Shown here one piece after another: positions 49,901 through 63,866 of a DNA stretch of 64,000 nucleotides (position 1 is the first letter of the stretch; each line of letters starts with the position of its first letter). The position numbers and the translations under genes are program-made. The stretch is from Lingula anatina (taxonomy: Eukaryota; Brachiopoda; Lingulata; Lingulida; Lingulidae), in contig NW_019775483.1 of assembly GCF_001039355.2 (NCBI RefSeq), positions 84,132-148,131 of the forward strand. The letters are read 5' to 3'. A model generated the notes under the pieces. The model had not been told where the DNA came from, did not search any database, and saw only the letters and a list, made by a program, of their open reading frames with translations.

Positions 49901-52258
49901 AAAAACAAAAAAACAAAATTAAATAATTATTTGAAATAATAATTTGAGTAGCAAAATTTAACTGATATTTTCTTAGTTTCAGTGAAAAAATTGACATCAA
50001 AATACCTCATACCGAATGCATAATTCATAAAATCACAATATCTGATGAAGAAAAATTATCCTCCCTATCTTGAAGAAGTTTTTCTACCTGCGTTCAATAT
50101 ATTTTTGTATCATCTTTTTGGTTTCCGTCTGCTTCTTCAGAGGAACAGCTTTCAACCCCTGGACCCCATGCAGTGCAGAGGGCATCCCCTGTGCTTGTAG
50201 ACACGCCAGACAATAGTCACCGTAGCTGTCTGCGGCAAACTCTGGTGAGTACATTAACAGCATGCTGTCTGCAACTTTGGCAGCGTCAAGGAGAGCGGTG
50301 AGGTTACCGTACTCGGGGACCATGAAGGCAAATCTCTGCTTGAAACGGGGCACACTGGAAGTATAAACATGGGGCTTGAAATCAAAATGGTACTTCATAA
50401 AACTTTGTAGAGTAAAATAATGATGGTGCTTTTTTGAAACATGGAACGTTGAAAATGGAATCTCATGGTGAGCTTATATTAAATAGAAACAAGCTTTTTT
50501 TTAAAACCTTGCTATAAATACAATTATTAAACACTGCTAAAATTAGTGCAAATACAAATACAGGCTCTATCAAAGCTGTGCATAAAAGAACCTGTTTAAT
50601 GTATCTGCATATCAAAACTAGATTTTATTACATTTTTATGCTAAAACTTGGTAACAAGTCTGAAAGTTTCCATGGTGATAACAGGACATTTGTTATCAAG
50701 TCTTTTTATGTTTCCATGGTAATAAAAGAGCACATGAGAGATACCTGATATGTATGACACCAAGATCACTGGTATTCACCACCGCTGTGTCATCACAGGT
50801 CTTAATCAGCTCCAGAACATCATTGCCATACACGCCATTACACAGGGGGAGGATGAGCTGCAATTATAACAGCCAGAGTGGGACACGTGATAAAATGATA
50901 ACATTGGTGTATTTGTGTAGTGTTCAACAACTAGATGGTGAAATCCTTTTTGTTTTTCATAAACACTTAAATTCAATCAAATTGTGAGAGTAAAACAATG
51001 CTTATGTTCAAAATATGATGAAAGGTTTATTCTTTTATTCAACATACTAATGATAAACAATCCAATACTGACACTATTTTTCTGGGTTGCAAGTGTGCTA
51101 AAAAATAGCTTCTTTTCTGATTTCATTCATTTATTTTTGATGGGTTTTATCTTTTTCTACAAAGCATATTACTTAGTAATACAAAATTTGTGAAGAAATA
51201 AAAATAGAAAGATACAGAGAATGTAAATAACAGTCACAGAGATAAAGATGTCTTTGCCATTGCACCTACCACTAGGTGAGGAGGGCTTCCAGCACTGCCG
51301 CGGCTCCTCTTCTTTGCTAGAACTTCATCTCTTTTATTTTTACGTAATTGCAGAGCCTGGAAGAAAAAACACACATGAGAAATAAATTTATACAACTCAC
51401 ATGATATTTGCTGAAAAAAGATTCCAACTTCAGCATTCAGTAGGTTTTACTATGATAGGATGCATGTGAAGATATATTTTTTTTACATGTAGCTTAAAAG
51501 GGGCATAACATATTAATGCTATTCTGGCTATAACAAACTTTAAGTGTTAACCTGTACAAAGTAGAACAATGAAAATGTCGAATACTGACAGTCATTATGT
51601 TAATATTATGAACTAAATATCAACTTACCTGATTCCTTCTGTCAGATTTCTTTGCATTTTGTTTGGCTTTCTTGCTTAACACTTTAACACTAACTCGACC
51701 TGCAGAGAACGTTAACAGTCAATAAATAATCAGGAAATAACATGCACTTCATTTAATCCACTACATTTCAAGAAAAGAATGGAAACATGTAAGTTGATAA
51801 ACTAAACATTATTGCCAGTCCAAATATAATTATGATTTATGGTGTTTAGGGGGGGGCACGTACCTGTACAGTGTACCCGTTAAAGGTCGTAAATTTCTCG
51901 CGATTTACATGTACTGATAGTGTATTACATATTGTACAGTTAACCTTTCATAAGTTAAGAGATCAGCACAGTCTTCTGTAGCTGGTGTGAAACACGGTTA
52001 GCAGCTTTGAAAATATCACTGAAATGCGACGTCAACAAAACCACGTGTTCCTGTCTACCATGTGATGTACACACCTTCTCTTTAAACCCAAATTACGAGA
52101 CAATCTGGACATTTCTGAACGACAAAAAGTATTACGTATCACCCACCTTTTGTGTCTTTATCTAACTGGCCTTTAGTTCGATGTCTCCCACTTTTGTGTG
52201 TCTTGTTTTGCTGTTTTAAAGCACCCGGTCTGTGTTGGGGCTGTCCGTCGGCCGCCAT
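43953..52258 (-). CDS. TSR1: TSR1, pre-40S ribosome assembly factor
   Basis: TSR1 is a nucleolar, GTPase-like but catalytically inactive factor bound to late pre-40S particles. Exons in transcript order: 52258-52147, 51699-51629, 51356-51270, 50857-50745, 50354-50088, 49859-49803, 49732-49576, 49211-49032, 48512-48356, 48087-47987, 47732-47607, 47362-47295, 47096-47004, 46628-46487, 46297-46246, 45942-45737, 45467-45365, (45277-45203 optional), 45057-44917, 44578-44504, 44137-43953. Phases fit; 830 residues, or 855 with the optional exon (human 804). Matches: [11 protein letters not shown] near the N-terminus, [25 protein letters not shown]-like block ([19 protein letters not shown]), [18 protein letters not shown], an acidic stretch (47732-47607), [49 protein letters not shown] and VRYMFFNR. 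Confidence 0.96.
45203..45277 (-). CDS. TSR1: Possible in-frame cassette exon of TSR1
   Basis: 75 bases with an acceptor (ACTATAG) and a donor (GTAAGA), phase-matched to both neighbours. It would add 25 residues (beginning [14 protein letters not shown]) just before the LIATG block. The human protein has no such insert, and the neighbours join in phase without it (QCNG to DHDLIATG). Confidence 0.5.
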
Positions 52259-52262
52259 CTTT
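52250..52262 (-). promoter_or_regulatory. YY1-type motif over the TSR1 start codon
   Basis: AAGATGGCGGCC on the minus strand fits the YY1 core AANATGGCGGC and overlaps the start ATG, an arrangement known for translation and ribosome genes in animals. Confidence 0.5.
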
Positions 52263-53879
52263 AAATTCCGTCTGCAATATTCTCGTAGCGAAATATGTCA
52301 TCTCAGGCTAGGAGCCAGATGCCACCTCAGGCTAGCAAGTTTAACACCTAAAAATGCATTTCCTTGTAAATATGCATATTTGGGTATTTATACCTTTTAT
52401 ATTGCTCTCTGACTTTTTCTCTTTTCAAGAACTTGTTAACTTTTCAAGAACTTGTCTTAGTAGGGCAAAACAAGAAGAGTCCAGTTTACAAACAATTAAC
52501 GAGAGACGATGGTGCTGACATCTTACGGTGTACGATGGTTTCAGTAAGTTTCAGTAACTACTGTTTTTTCCAATAGATGGCGACTGATGTTCACTGAGCG
52601 TCAAGATTTCATTTTCATTCATTGATGATAATGACTGAAATAGTGTAACAGATAAAAATTGAAAGGAGGCAATATATAGGTGCAGAATTCTAATTAGAGC
52701 AAATTTTATTGCATTCTCGATATAATTTTGGATGTATTATGTCAGCCCGCTTTATTACATTTGTACGCAGGTCTATCCAAATGAATATTAGAAAACTGGT
52801 GTAAAGTTTATTTATTTTTCAGAAATGCCACTTTTTATACCGAATCGTTCTTTGAAAACAGCATGAGCTTAAATTCTGATTAAAAATCTTGTCATTTTCT
52901 TTATTCATTTATCGATTCATAACAAAAATTGACTTCCTGTTCATTGATCACAAAATACGCTTTTTTATGTATGACAAAACTGCTGTGCATGTACGTCATT
53001 CGCTATTCCTTAACATTAAAGCATTTCAAGACTGATGAAATGGCTCTCTTACCGGTACACTCTTTAATCTCAAGTTTAAAACAGTGCTGAATAATACACG
53101 CTTGACTGTAAAACGGAGGGGAGGGGGGATTCAAAGTATTAATAGTAATAAAGAAAGTGCAATCAATTAGCGTTTTTAATTTTTTATTTTATTTTTATTT
53201 TTTTATTGTTGGACCATTCGAACAAATACATGAATAAATGTAGTTGAAACTTTTTTTCACACAAACTTTTCCTTTCTTTAATGTTTTTATTAAGTTTGGT
53301 TCATTAGTTGACATTGGGCGCCTTTTTAATTCTCATCGCTACCCACATTATGCGATGGATAATTTTATACAACCAAATTAAAAAAAGTAGATAAAAATCA
53401 TCACTCAGATTATTTTAAAAAATACCAGAATGAGTTGACAGAGTGACGACTTTTACTGACGTTGAGAACCAACCAAGAGTCTGTTGATATCAAATTTAAC
53501 ATGAGTGACAGCACTTTTTCACGTATAATCCAAAACACAAATCTCACAAAAGTATCATTTTCAGTTAAAAACATCACACTCCAACATTTGAGAACCCATA
53601 TCATGCGAACCCCAAGTCGCAAAATCGCCCCCGCATCGCCGGCATCCCAACTTTTACGACATCGCTCGGAGATTGTGTACAATCTCTAAGCAACTGATTA
53701 GCATATGAATAGCCGTCATAGAACCTCCACTCGTTAGTGCACTGGCAAAAGGCACAGGGGATTAGCCCACAGATCTCTAGCTTATTTGACTTCTACTGAG
53801 AGAAAAGTTACACACAGGAAAATGGGACTGTTTTTACCAGATGTCACATAAACTACTGGATATATTTGGTGTTTAAATC
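52259..53879. promoter_or_regulatory. Divergent intergenic region between TSR1 and the 210-residue gene
   Basis: 1.6 kb between opposite start codons. It contains a 19-base tandem repeat (CTTTTCAAGAACTTGT) near 52427-52456 and a T-rich stretch near 53175-53205. No clear core-promoter motif and no additional gene. Confidence 0.55.
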
Positions 53880-56800
53880 ATGAGGCGAGCCAGTGTGCCG
53901 AATACGGCTCAAAGAGAGGTTAGTACAAACTCTATGGCATCAGATGTGGACTGTACAGTAACGCTATATTCGTGTTATAACGCTTCATCGAAACTTTTAG
54001 CGTTCACTGTTTTTATAACGGCCTACGGTGTGTATATACTGTACATGGTCGGGCTCTTTTAATATACTTAAATGTCCAAACTGCTGCTGTCCAGGCAAAC
54101 GATGTAAGGAGTTGCTCAAAATTAAACTTCTCGTTTAGCCGCTCTTTTCCCCCTTTACTGCTAAAAACCCTCGTATTTTGTAGACGTTGAAGAGAATGCT
54201 GAATGCAAACGATTCGTTATACTCAACTTCTAAGTTCTAGTCCTCCTATTTATTAATTTTAATGGTATTCTCTGTGATGCTTTGGTCTAGCAGACTCGAT
54301 CTGGACGCGCTGTGATGCTATGTAATATATGAGGATGTTAATTTCAGACCACCCACGGCTAAATATCACAACTTGTTGCGTAATGTATCTAAATTACACA
54401 CATGTTGTTACAATATTTGTTTGGCAGAATCTATCTGTTTGAAATCATTGATATAAATGGTGTAGTTGTTTTGTAATTAGTATAGTTTTAATACTAGCAT
54501 GAACGTAGTATATTTGTTAACTGGGAATTTTAGAATTTGACCTTTCAATAACCATATGAGAGCCAGTAGATGATGGCAAGAATGACATACTATTCTACTG
54601 CCCTTCCTTTAACTCAATGGGCTAAAATGTTGGATACAGACTTATTTTGATGTGATATATTACATGTACATGTATCTGCAATTCCTGTGTGCATTCACTT
54701 CATCAATTTACAATAGCTAGGATTTTTTTCACTCTTATTTCAGGCCAATGGTCACCACAGTGGTTACCAGAACGGGGTCCCTGTGGCTCCGATGAATGAC
54801 TTTGAGGTCCAGCATCGCCCAGACATCATCTCCCATCTCCCCCCTCTCAGTGCTCCATGGGTAAGTGAAATAATAGCTGTGGGTTATAGCAGTGGCATAG
54901 AGTATCATAGAGGGTGGGGGTGGGGTGGGAGCAATGGGCACGTACCATCCCCCTAGCTTCATGTACGCCCTTCTCCCTCCCCCTCAAAAAAAAAAAAAAA
55001 AAGAAAAAAAAAATAAATAAATAAATAATATTTCAAGTAAAATATTTCAAGATCAAAAACCAAACAAATATTCCAGCCCTATGCGCCATTACATATAAAA
55101 GTAAAAATGCCTCTATGCACTGCTTTATATTTCTGGAGTGTTGTGAGAGGCCTTTTTTATCTTTGAGACACCCCTAAACCAGCGTAATTATGTAATCTGG
55201 TATCATATGAATTCAGTCACAGTATAGGCATGGTGTTATTGGATTGCCAGTGATCATTGGACCAAGATTTTCAGTGGACTGGAGCATTTTGGTTCCCTGA
55301 AACCTCTCCAAGGTGTCAAAATATCTCTGTAAATTAAGTCATCTATAACATTTGCGATAGACGTCACATTCAATTTTCATTCAACAATAGTCCTATAACG
55401 AGGACAGCTGCCTCATCATGTAAATGCCTCTCCTTTTAAAGCGATGAATATAGCTGTTTCTCAACAAACATTTTCGAGTCATGCAATCATGAAACACAAA
55501 AAACTTTATCAGGGAAATTAATGTCTATGCCACGAAGAGTCCCCATAGTTATAGAACTGATGATTGAAATTATTGAACTTGTCCTGGGAATTCTACAGGT
55601 AATGTATTCTGTATACAAGTAACATGTCCCTGTATTTACCCAGACGTTAGAATACCCATAGCTAACTCACAGCCCTGAATGATGTCAGTGTTTGTGTAGA
55701 ATAGCCCAAGGATATGAAGGGCAGTGTTTTACATTATTGTTGCCTTTGAGAACATATTTAGATGAAACTGTGTGGGAAGTCCCCCTTGTTTTTCAGTTCT
55801 CACTGTACCGAACATGATTCTTATAGAGAGCAGATGTACAAATAGGTTTTACACATTTACCTGTATCTACAGCACTTAATTATTAATAGATGATTTTGAG
55901 TACATCCATCCATTATGTTTTTAAAGGATTTTAATTTTTTTTTTTTTTTTTTTGAAGAGGAAAAAGAAAAAATGTTTATTTTTATCAGCAGTTCTCAGTG
56001 CATGATAATTAAGTTTTTAAAAAGTTTTATTAAGTTTTATTTTAATTATAATTTACTTAATTATTCGCTCGGAAATATAACAAGTCTCTAATCCATTTTA
56101 GATTGCTCTTAGGAATCCAACACAGCTCCAAAATGACCCCCCATAACCCCGCGTGGCTTTGGTGACTTTTTGTAAACTGATCTATAGAGATGTTCACAAG
56201 TAGAGATTTCAATCCCTTGATTTTTAATGGAATATACATCTTACGTATGTGAACCCATTAGTCTAGGCTGCAAAAATCTATACAGTATTTTCAAGTGTAT
56301 GGATTCACATTTCTAAAACAAGGAAAACATACTAGTATTTTTATGTGTATGTTGTCTGGCACATAGGGCAATCAATAGCAATTACGATTGGATATCAAGT
56401 ATAAAGCTCTCCATACAGAAAAGTCTTCCTGAAACATTGAATAGACTACTGTGTTCCCTCTATAAAAGGTAACAGGAAGAGTCCATTGACAGTTGAAAAG
56501 GGTGACGTAAATTAAATATTGATATTTTGGTCAAACTGTGATATATGTTGTAATGTATGTATTGATGATGTCATAGATTTAGTTTTAAACAATACAGCAG
56601 TGATTTACGTTTGCATCATTAAAGAGCATAAAAAGCTTTTTTCATGGCGGTCTCCATTCTAGTCCATTGATTAATGGTTCACGGCGCTGTCAGTCTTTGA
56701 GGAAAATCTTTGATCCATGATTTGTTTCCGATGGGTTGTTAAAGGTTGCATACTGTACAGGCTATTTCCGGTAGACTTTTAGCGGGAACTGGTCTGTCTT

Positions 56801-59709
56801 TATCCTTGATAATGGACTGTCTGCAACCTATTGTTGAAGAAAAAAGAGGAGTTAGGTGTGTGTGGACATTTTGTTCAAGCAAGGGCATTAGCCATGAAAC
56901 TTCTCCAGCTGTCTTTTTGACTTCCATTTTCATTTTTGAACAGCCATTTTTTAAAAATTATTTTATTTTATTTTATTTATTTTTTTGCACATTTTTATCA
57001 TTGGAGCATGTCATGGATCCTAGGTAGACAAGACTTTTAATAGTTATTTGATCAGTTTTGTTATTATATGAATCATGATAAATCCAGTGCTCATGCAGCA
57101 GTTTACTAAGATAGAAACCCTATGGTCAAAATAGCAAGAGAAAAGATATAAAAGCAGTATTAACACAGATGGTACTTTGGCCTGCCCGTCATTTTAGTTT
57201 TTTTATCATGAAACATCATGCTCCTTTCACAACATTGCATTAAGTTGTATCACCATGGTATTGATTTTCCAACAGAAGTCACCTCAAAAGGTTATAATAC
57301 ATGTGTTATCACCGAGAGGTGGGATTGATTATGTTATTATGTTTTATCGGGATGATGCCTGAGACAAAAACAACACATTAAAAAGAAATCTATAGCAACT
57401 TCATGGCTGTAGATTTTCAGATTAAGTGACAGTTTATCAACAGTGGTGGATAACTCACAGGTGCTTGAGAATTAGTGCTGAGTGGGGAAATATACAGCTT
57501 AATACTTTTTCCTCCTTAGAAAAATAAAATGTATTTGGTTGTTTAAAAAATAATTGATAAATTTATTTTGAAGAAATGAAAAAATGACATATTTTAATTG
57601 GTGTATTTATATGATATACTAAGCTGTGTCACACTTTACACACTGGCCTGTAAACCTTTGTCCAGTTTATCATTTAGCTAGCCATTTTGAATTTACTCGA
57701 CTGTCTTTTCCTTAAAGACTTTTCCAATTGGTATAAAATAAAACTGGAAATTCTCCATCTAAAATTCATAAGATAACTAAAGCATTACATCACATCTTTC
57801 TATATTGATATATTTGGTATATTTTTCCTGCTGTTATCACATTAACTCTACACAGACAATGCTGAGTAAACTGAAATACTCATTCCTCCGATCCAATAAT
57901 GTTAGCAAATATGTCTTCTCCGTGAGATAAGAATGTTTGCAAACAAACACAATTGATCATAGCTACAATGGTGATAAACTGGCTGGTCAGGTGCAGGTAC
58001 AGGGACGGTGAAAATATCACCTCAAAAAGTGTGTCTTTATTGTATATACATACTAGTTGGTCTGCCATGAATGTGGCTAATTTGGATACTGAGAATGAAA
58101 ATTGAAAGAAGATGATAAACTTTTTTTTATTTTTTTTTTTTTGAAAATTATTGAAGTTCAACTTTTTTTGAAACCAGTGCATGGTGTCCAAGTGAGTTAT
58201 AAGAAATAATTCTTGATATTTGAAATATTGAGAAGGTAAAACAGTTTGCAGCATTTTTCAGAGCACCCTTTACTTCCAACAAATGTTATCTTTGCATATG
58301 GTGTGTACACAACAGGGAATGACTACTAGTATGGTCCCTTTATGCCTCCCATGATTTTTACCAGTTAGTCATTTATCCATTTACAAAATATATACATATC
58401 TCAGTTTTCCCTTTAATCGATATGATTGAAGTATCAAATCAGTTTCCAAGCCAGGTTTGCTCGTAAAGCTACTGCATATAGAAGTAAAACAGGTGGATAA
58501 ACATTTCTCCGTGGGTTTGTTATTTAGTGCTGGACAGGAAAAGCGAAGGGCAAATATAAGTTTTGTCAAAGGTTAGGTTTTATTGTAACTTTTTGAATAG
58601 AGGAGGTAAAATACACACGACTGGTGTGTAGTCAAGTGTTTTATGTCCCATGATAAAGTTTTATTATTGGGGAAGGTGTTGCTGAGTTCATCTTTTGTGT
58701 TTTTCTTGCTGTTTTTTTTTTTCACTCCGTTATTACTGTTTCATCAACAGGCATTGTTTGTTTGATATTTTATGGTTGCTCCTGTATTGTTTGTGTTTTA
58801 TTGGCGATATTTTTTGCCCAACATTTATGATTTATTTCTTCCATAATATAAAATATGACAAAGTCTGTAGTGGATGTCCATATTTGTATGTTTTTGAATC
58901 AGAACATTACTCTCGATAGTAATCATGTCTTTGCTAAAAACTAAAAAAAAAGAAAAAAAGAAAAAAAAATGGTTGAAGTTTGGCCTCCCCCATTTGTTTA
59001 CAACTGGGCATATCTTGTGTTGCACCCCATGGTTAAAGTTCACCACAAGGACTGGAAGCACTCTTCACAAAGTGCAGGTGGTTTCCTTCATTCAGTTTAT
59101 TGAAATCCTCCCAAAATAGGAATTTATCGGTGAAATAAATGCAGCAACCTGTATGTTTTTTTTCTTTCAATGAGCCCTTGTTGTCAACATGGAATTCAGG
59201 ATATTGAAGTCAGTTAAAATAGCTGCTCTTTATATATCAACTTTGCATTGGAGGAAAACAGACTTGGGACACAGGAGAACCCATAATACCTTCTATTAAA
59301 ACTCGAGCACTGTTGCCATGTTGACACAGCCAACTAACCTGAAGGAATTTTCGTGTCAAAATTCAAAGATACTGTTTGACCAGGGGGGACTTAAGATACT
59401 GGGCACACACCCCTTGTATAGGAGGGTAAATTTGGCAGATGAAATTAATGCATTAAAACGGGACTGGGTATGAGAAATACTATGGTGACAGGATAAGTGA
59501 ATTTAGTATCACAAAAGAATAGAATGTGTTTAACTTAAAAAGTTTTTAAATATGGAAAGTAGGCCTAAAATTGCAAGGAGGTTGAATGCACGTTGTCCTT
59601 GAGAGGAGGAATATTGCTGTGAATAAATATTGTTGCGTGACTTGTTTAATATTAGTGCTGGTTGGATGGAGAGATGTGGTAATAAACTCAGTAATATTGT
59701 ATTTGATGT

Positions 59710-59764
<55 letters not shown>

Positions 59765-62700
59765 TGTACAGGGGAGAAATTTTAGCTATACTACAATACA
59801 TTATTCCTAATTCAATGTAGGAAAGGACAATGGTTTTCAGGAGAAATACTTGCTATAGTGGTTAAAGCATTCTTAAAATTCACAACATTATTAAATCATT
59901 TAATTTTAGAAAAATCAAGATGAAATCTGTCATAAGCCCTGAATGTCATCGCAAATTCAGTCCGCTTTGAAGTTAAATGAAGTGTTTATAATGCCTCTTG
60001 CTTCGACATTCAGCCAACATTAGAAAACACAGCAGCCCAATGGAAGTTGAATAAAAGGTGGATTATTTTGTGTAGTAACCAATCCAAGTTATTGTTGTGC
60101 CGACTGGGGAATTGTGTGCGGTATCAGGGTTATTTTGAATGCCGATCGCTTTGGTTTTCAATACAATTGAGACATGTTTGTTCCATTTGTGAATCGGTTG
60201 CATACCCGAGCTTATAAATAGTATCAGCCTGATCTCAACAGGGCAAAGTTAAGTGTTTTGATGAGGTGAAATATGGTCACACAATAAAGTAATATAATTG
60301 TGCAATTGAAAGTGTTATGTGGGATAAATTTCAATACATCATTTTTTTTCATCTGGTTACAATAACAATTTAATGATGCTGAACTCAAATACAGACAGCT
60401 GAGGGCTGTTTACTTGTTTTTAATTAATAAATGTTCTCCTTCTAATAATTTTCACACCTTTTTCTCCTCTCTCCAATCCATAATGTTTCCAATGGTCTCT
60501 CTTTTTTCACTAAGGAAATACATTTTTAAAAAGTACAAAAAATTGATCTGAAGACAAAATAGCAATTTCAATTTTAAATTTGATAAGAAGGCTCAGCAAA
60601 ATACATGTATTTGCCATACACTTACGACGTTAAAAAAATTGTAATGATAAATGGTTTATATATATATATATATATATACATACTAGTAGCTACATGTACA
60701 TTATAATTGGGGCAATTATTATATCATTATAAGTCAAATATTTCCCCTCCCCCTTTTTCAGCCTGCTTATGCAGAAAAACCAAAGATACTCCAAAGAGGC
60801 TCGTGGACCCTAGCTGCTCCAATAAAAGAGGAGAAATATGTCCGTCATGTGAGTGACTCCATTGGCAATAACTACAGTCCCACGGCTCGTCATCTGACAA
60901 CTTCCTTGATCTATGAGTCAACAAGATTTGGTAAGTTAGATTAATTTCACTGATTACCGAAGTTAAAATTATGAGTAATATTCTATATCTGCTATATAAA
61001 CATAATAGACCAAGGAGTACTGAAACTCCTTGCATAGACATTGATAAAATTGCATCGTTGGAGTTAAACGAAAGTTTGTATCTTGTAGGATGGGAGAGCT
61101 GCATACTGTACCTCCCCTTTCATGCAGTCATACCTCCTTGGACCCAAAAAATTTTATAGTGAAAATTCAGAATCTGCCCATTTTTTCTTCCCTTCCCCCT
61201 ATCCCATACACTGGCACATAATTTACCCCAGGTAATACAGGTATATGCACACACACAAAAGCACATGCATGTGCATGCATGCACACCTGGTAGATCTAAA
61301 GTGTAATGCTTTTACCATTAAATCATATAATCCACATAAAATTTACTCAGTCCGCTGTAATTGTCTAAACTAAGCTTTCCCCGAAATCTTCTTGTTTCCT
61401 TTAGTTTGGCTGTGAAATTTTAATAGTTTGACTAAATATTTGTTAGTTGATGATGCCGTGAGGGTGCTAGTTATACAGTAACTACAGATGATGTGCTACT
61501 GTGGGCCTTTGTTGACCATACTTACTGGTTCACTGGCACAAATATTTTTCAAGTCAATATCTCTAAGTACACTGACCGTATCTTTGATCAGTTTGAATCA
61601 GTTACTTTACAGAAGCTTTGATAGTGCAATTTTAAGGCATGGCTAGGGTTAGTTTATACGAATACTTCTTTAAAGTGGATTTTGGTTTTGTTTTACAAAA
61701 TTTTTAATTGATTATCAAAGTAAGCTTCAATTTTGTCACTCTCAATCATCCATATCTATATGAATTTCTGTAGATTATTTTTTAAATTTTTTTTTGTCCA
61801 AAAATGCAAAAAGGAGTGTTCATTTCCTGAAAGGGGCACTTTTTTCTGTAAATCGTACATTTAAATTATAAATGGCGTAAAATATTGATTTAGAGTGGAC
61901 CATTTAACACCCCGTACCCATTTTACTTAGCTGATATATCAACTTAATTTCCATCTATATGAGCTGCTGATTGCACGTAAAAATAAACACCCTCTTCATT
62001 TGATCATCAAACATCTTCATATGAATAGTTGATTAATTTGTAGGGGGGATTCATTTATTACTTTTCATTTTATAGATGCGTATGGGGTGATTTATCATTA
62101 ACTATTTATAAGAGTGAAATAACAAGCAGCCTTTCACTTTAAACAAATGGAGTCTGTTATAATTTCATTGAAACATTAGCTTAGCACCACAAACCCATAC
62201 AGAAATGCCAACAGTCATAAATCACCAATGGAAAGAGTTGAATGAAAATTTAGCAGAGCAGAAAGCATTCCATGTAATTATGGGCCGATCTTGTTCCGTT
62301 AATCAATACACTGAACAAATACCCAGACCAATTAAGACGGGAAGTTATAGAGCTGTAATAATGCTCCCCCGAGAATCAATGGCTACTTACTGCATTCAGG
62401 TGAATAATTAAAGGGATTCATGTAATTGCATTCTGTTTGCCTTGGCTATGATTTTATCACACTTATAGAGGAAGGCCTATTTTTTTTTTTTTTTTTTTTT
62501 ACAAGGACTTTTTTTCTAAACAGCTAATTCGTCAATCCTTCTCCTCAGGTGTACAATGTTCATTGTGTACTTGTAGAAATATATGCTTAGTTCCATGTCC
62601 ATTATTTATTTTGATGATATAATTTTTATTTACAATGGGTTTATGGAACAACAATATTTCTTATATCTCTGTAAAAAGTGATGCTGATATGTTTTTTTTT

Positions 62701-63866
62701 ATCACAGCAGGAGTTCAGATTCAAGGCCTTTAATCAGAAAACTGATCTTAGAACTGTTTATATATCAGAAAACTAAATCTGACTTATTGTGATTTGTTTA
62801 AGGCAAAGAACAGGGCAATGTAAAATGTTTTGATGAGGTAAAATATGGTCACACAATTAAGTAATGTGATTGTGGCAATTGAAAGTGTTATGTGGAATAA
62901 ATTTCAATACTTCGTTTTTTTCACCTGGTTACAATAACAATTTAATGATGCTGAACTCAAAAACAGACAGCTGAGAGTAGTTTGCTTGTTATTTTAAAAT
63001 TGATAAATGTTCTCATGATAATTCCAGTGCAATTGCTTTTTATTGAATCCTTCTTTTTATTATTTAAAAATAATTTATTTTGAACTGAAGTACTATTGCA
63101 CATCCTACTTTTCAGGTCCTCAAGCTGAGGAAGGTTTTAACTTTTCTCCCAGATCACAGAAAACTCCATCCCCAAGGTCATATCAGGATTCCTTCAGACC
63201 TAAGACAGCTGCTAATTCATACAGGTATGGCAGTACCACCAAGAATGGTCTTGTCACCAGAGAGAGAGAGAGAGAGAGAGATCCATTTTATCTTTCTTCT
63301 CTCTGCCCCCTGCTCTGTGTGTGTGTGTGTGTGTACATGCATGTGTGTGTGCGTGCATATGTGTGTGTGTGCGTGTGTACATGTGCTTAGTACTAAATAG
63401 AACACAAATGGCATGGGGTGAAAGATATAACCTAAAGAAGGTAAAATGGTGTAAAATAAAAGTAAAACGGTGTGTTGCTGTATTCCAATGTAAAAAGGGA
63501 ATTGTAAATTTACAGAATTACCATGAATTTCATATTTATATTTATATTTGTAACTTTTAAAAACCACTGTTACAGAAATAATGAGAGAATAGATGTGACC
63601 CGTCTGCACACATCACAGAGCTATCCCCTGCTCAAAACGCCAGAGATCAGCAATGGCCATCATTCACCAAACACACTGCCACCTATCAATGGTTTTGGGA
63701 ATGGCGAAGTCGAATATTCTGGTAAGTTAAAATATCTTATTTTATCATTTATTTGTGTGGATAAATTAGTGTGAATATGCATATGTGTTTTTTTTTCTTC
63801 CTTTCTCTCACAGCTTTTGGCAAAAAGGGTGAAACATACTTTAAAAAGAGATCCTTCTACATTTAA
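53880..63866 (+). CDS. Uncharacterised 210-residue protein, six exons
   Basis: I do not recognise this gene. Exons: 53880-53918, 54744-54860, 60762-60930, 63116-63224, 63576-63721, 63814-63866; every junction has GT-AG signals and all phases fit, ending at TAA 63864-63866. The protein opens MRRASVPN, with a PKA-type RRAS site. It is rich in Pro, Ser, Asn and His, with no membrane segment, signal peptide or coiled coil. The most structured-looking part is residues 28-110 (HRPDIISHLPPLSAPWPAYA, SWTLAAPIKEEKYVRHVSDS, RHLTTSLIYESTRFGPQ). Later come proline-directed sites (SPRSQKTPSPRSY), and the end is basic-aromatic (FGKKGETYFKKRSFYI). Small, Pro-rich, repeat-poor proteins like this include some sperm and cilium microtubule proteins, but that is only a guess. 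Intron 2 is 5.9 kb. Confidence 0.8.
54861..60761 (+). other. 5.9-kb intron of the uncharacterised gene
   Basis: No exon is needed and no other gene is supported. Contents: G-rich and A-rich stretches at about 54900-55030 that may be a decayed short element, T runs near 55930, an AG run at 59712-59763, the first copy of a dispersed direct repeat at 60237-60438, and an AT run at about 60656-60678. Confidence 0.65.
60237..60438. repeat. About 200-bp direct repeat, copy 1
   Basis: From ACAGGGCAAAG to AATGTTCTC, with strong likeness to 62809-63014 (shared blocks such as GTTACAATAACAATTTAATG and ATGCTGAACTCAAA). It lies in intron 2 of the uncharacterised gene. Confidence 0.85.
60931..63115 (+). 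other. 2.2-kb intron of the uncharacterised gene
   Basis: AT-rich; no gene seen. It holds a T run near 62480-62500 and the second direct-repeat copy. Confidence 0.65.
62809..63014. repeat. About 200-bp direct repeat, copy 2
   Basis: The counterpart of 60237-60438 in intron 3 of the same gene, about 2.57 kb away, so the two copies flank exon 60762-60930. It differs by scattered substitutions and small indels. Confidence 0.85.
63259..63385. repeat. AG and GT microsatellites
   Basis: AG run at 63259-63281 and interrupted GT run at about 63316-63385 in the short intron between exons 63116-63224 and 63576-63721. Confidence 0.95.

Noticed and set aside
54880-55030. Possible SINE with an A-rich tail
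   Set aside because: No A/B-box promoter or target duplication could be recognised.
61790-61920. Sequence with wording like the 39013 element (TTTCCTGA..AAAGGGGCA)
   Set aside because: The likeness is short, and no inverted ends or target duplication were found.
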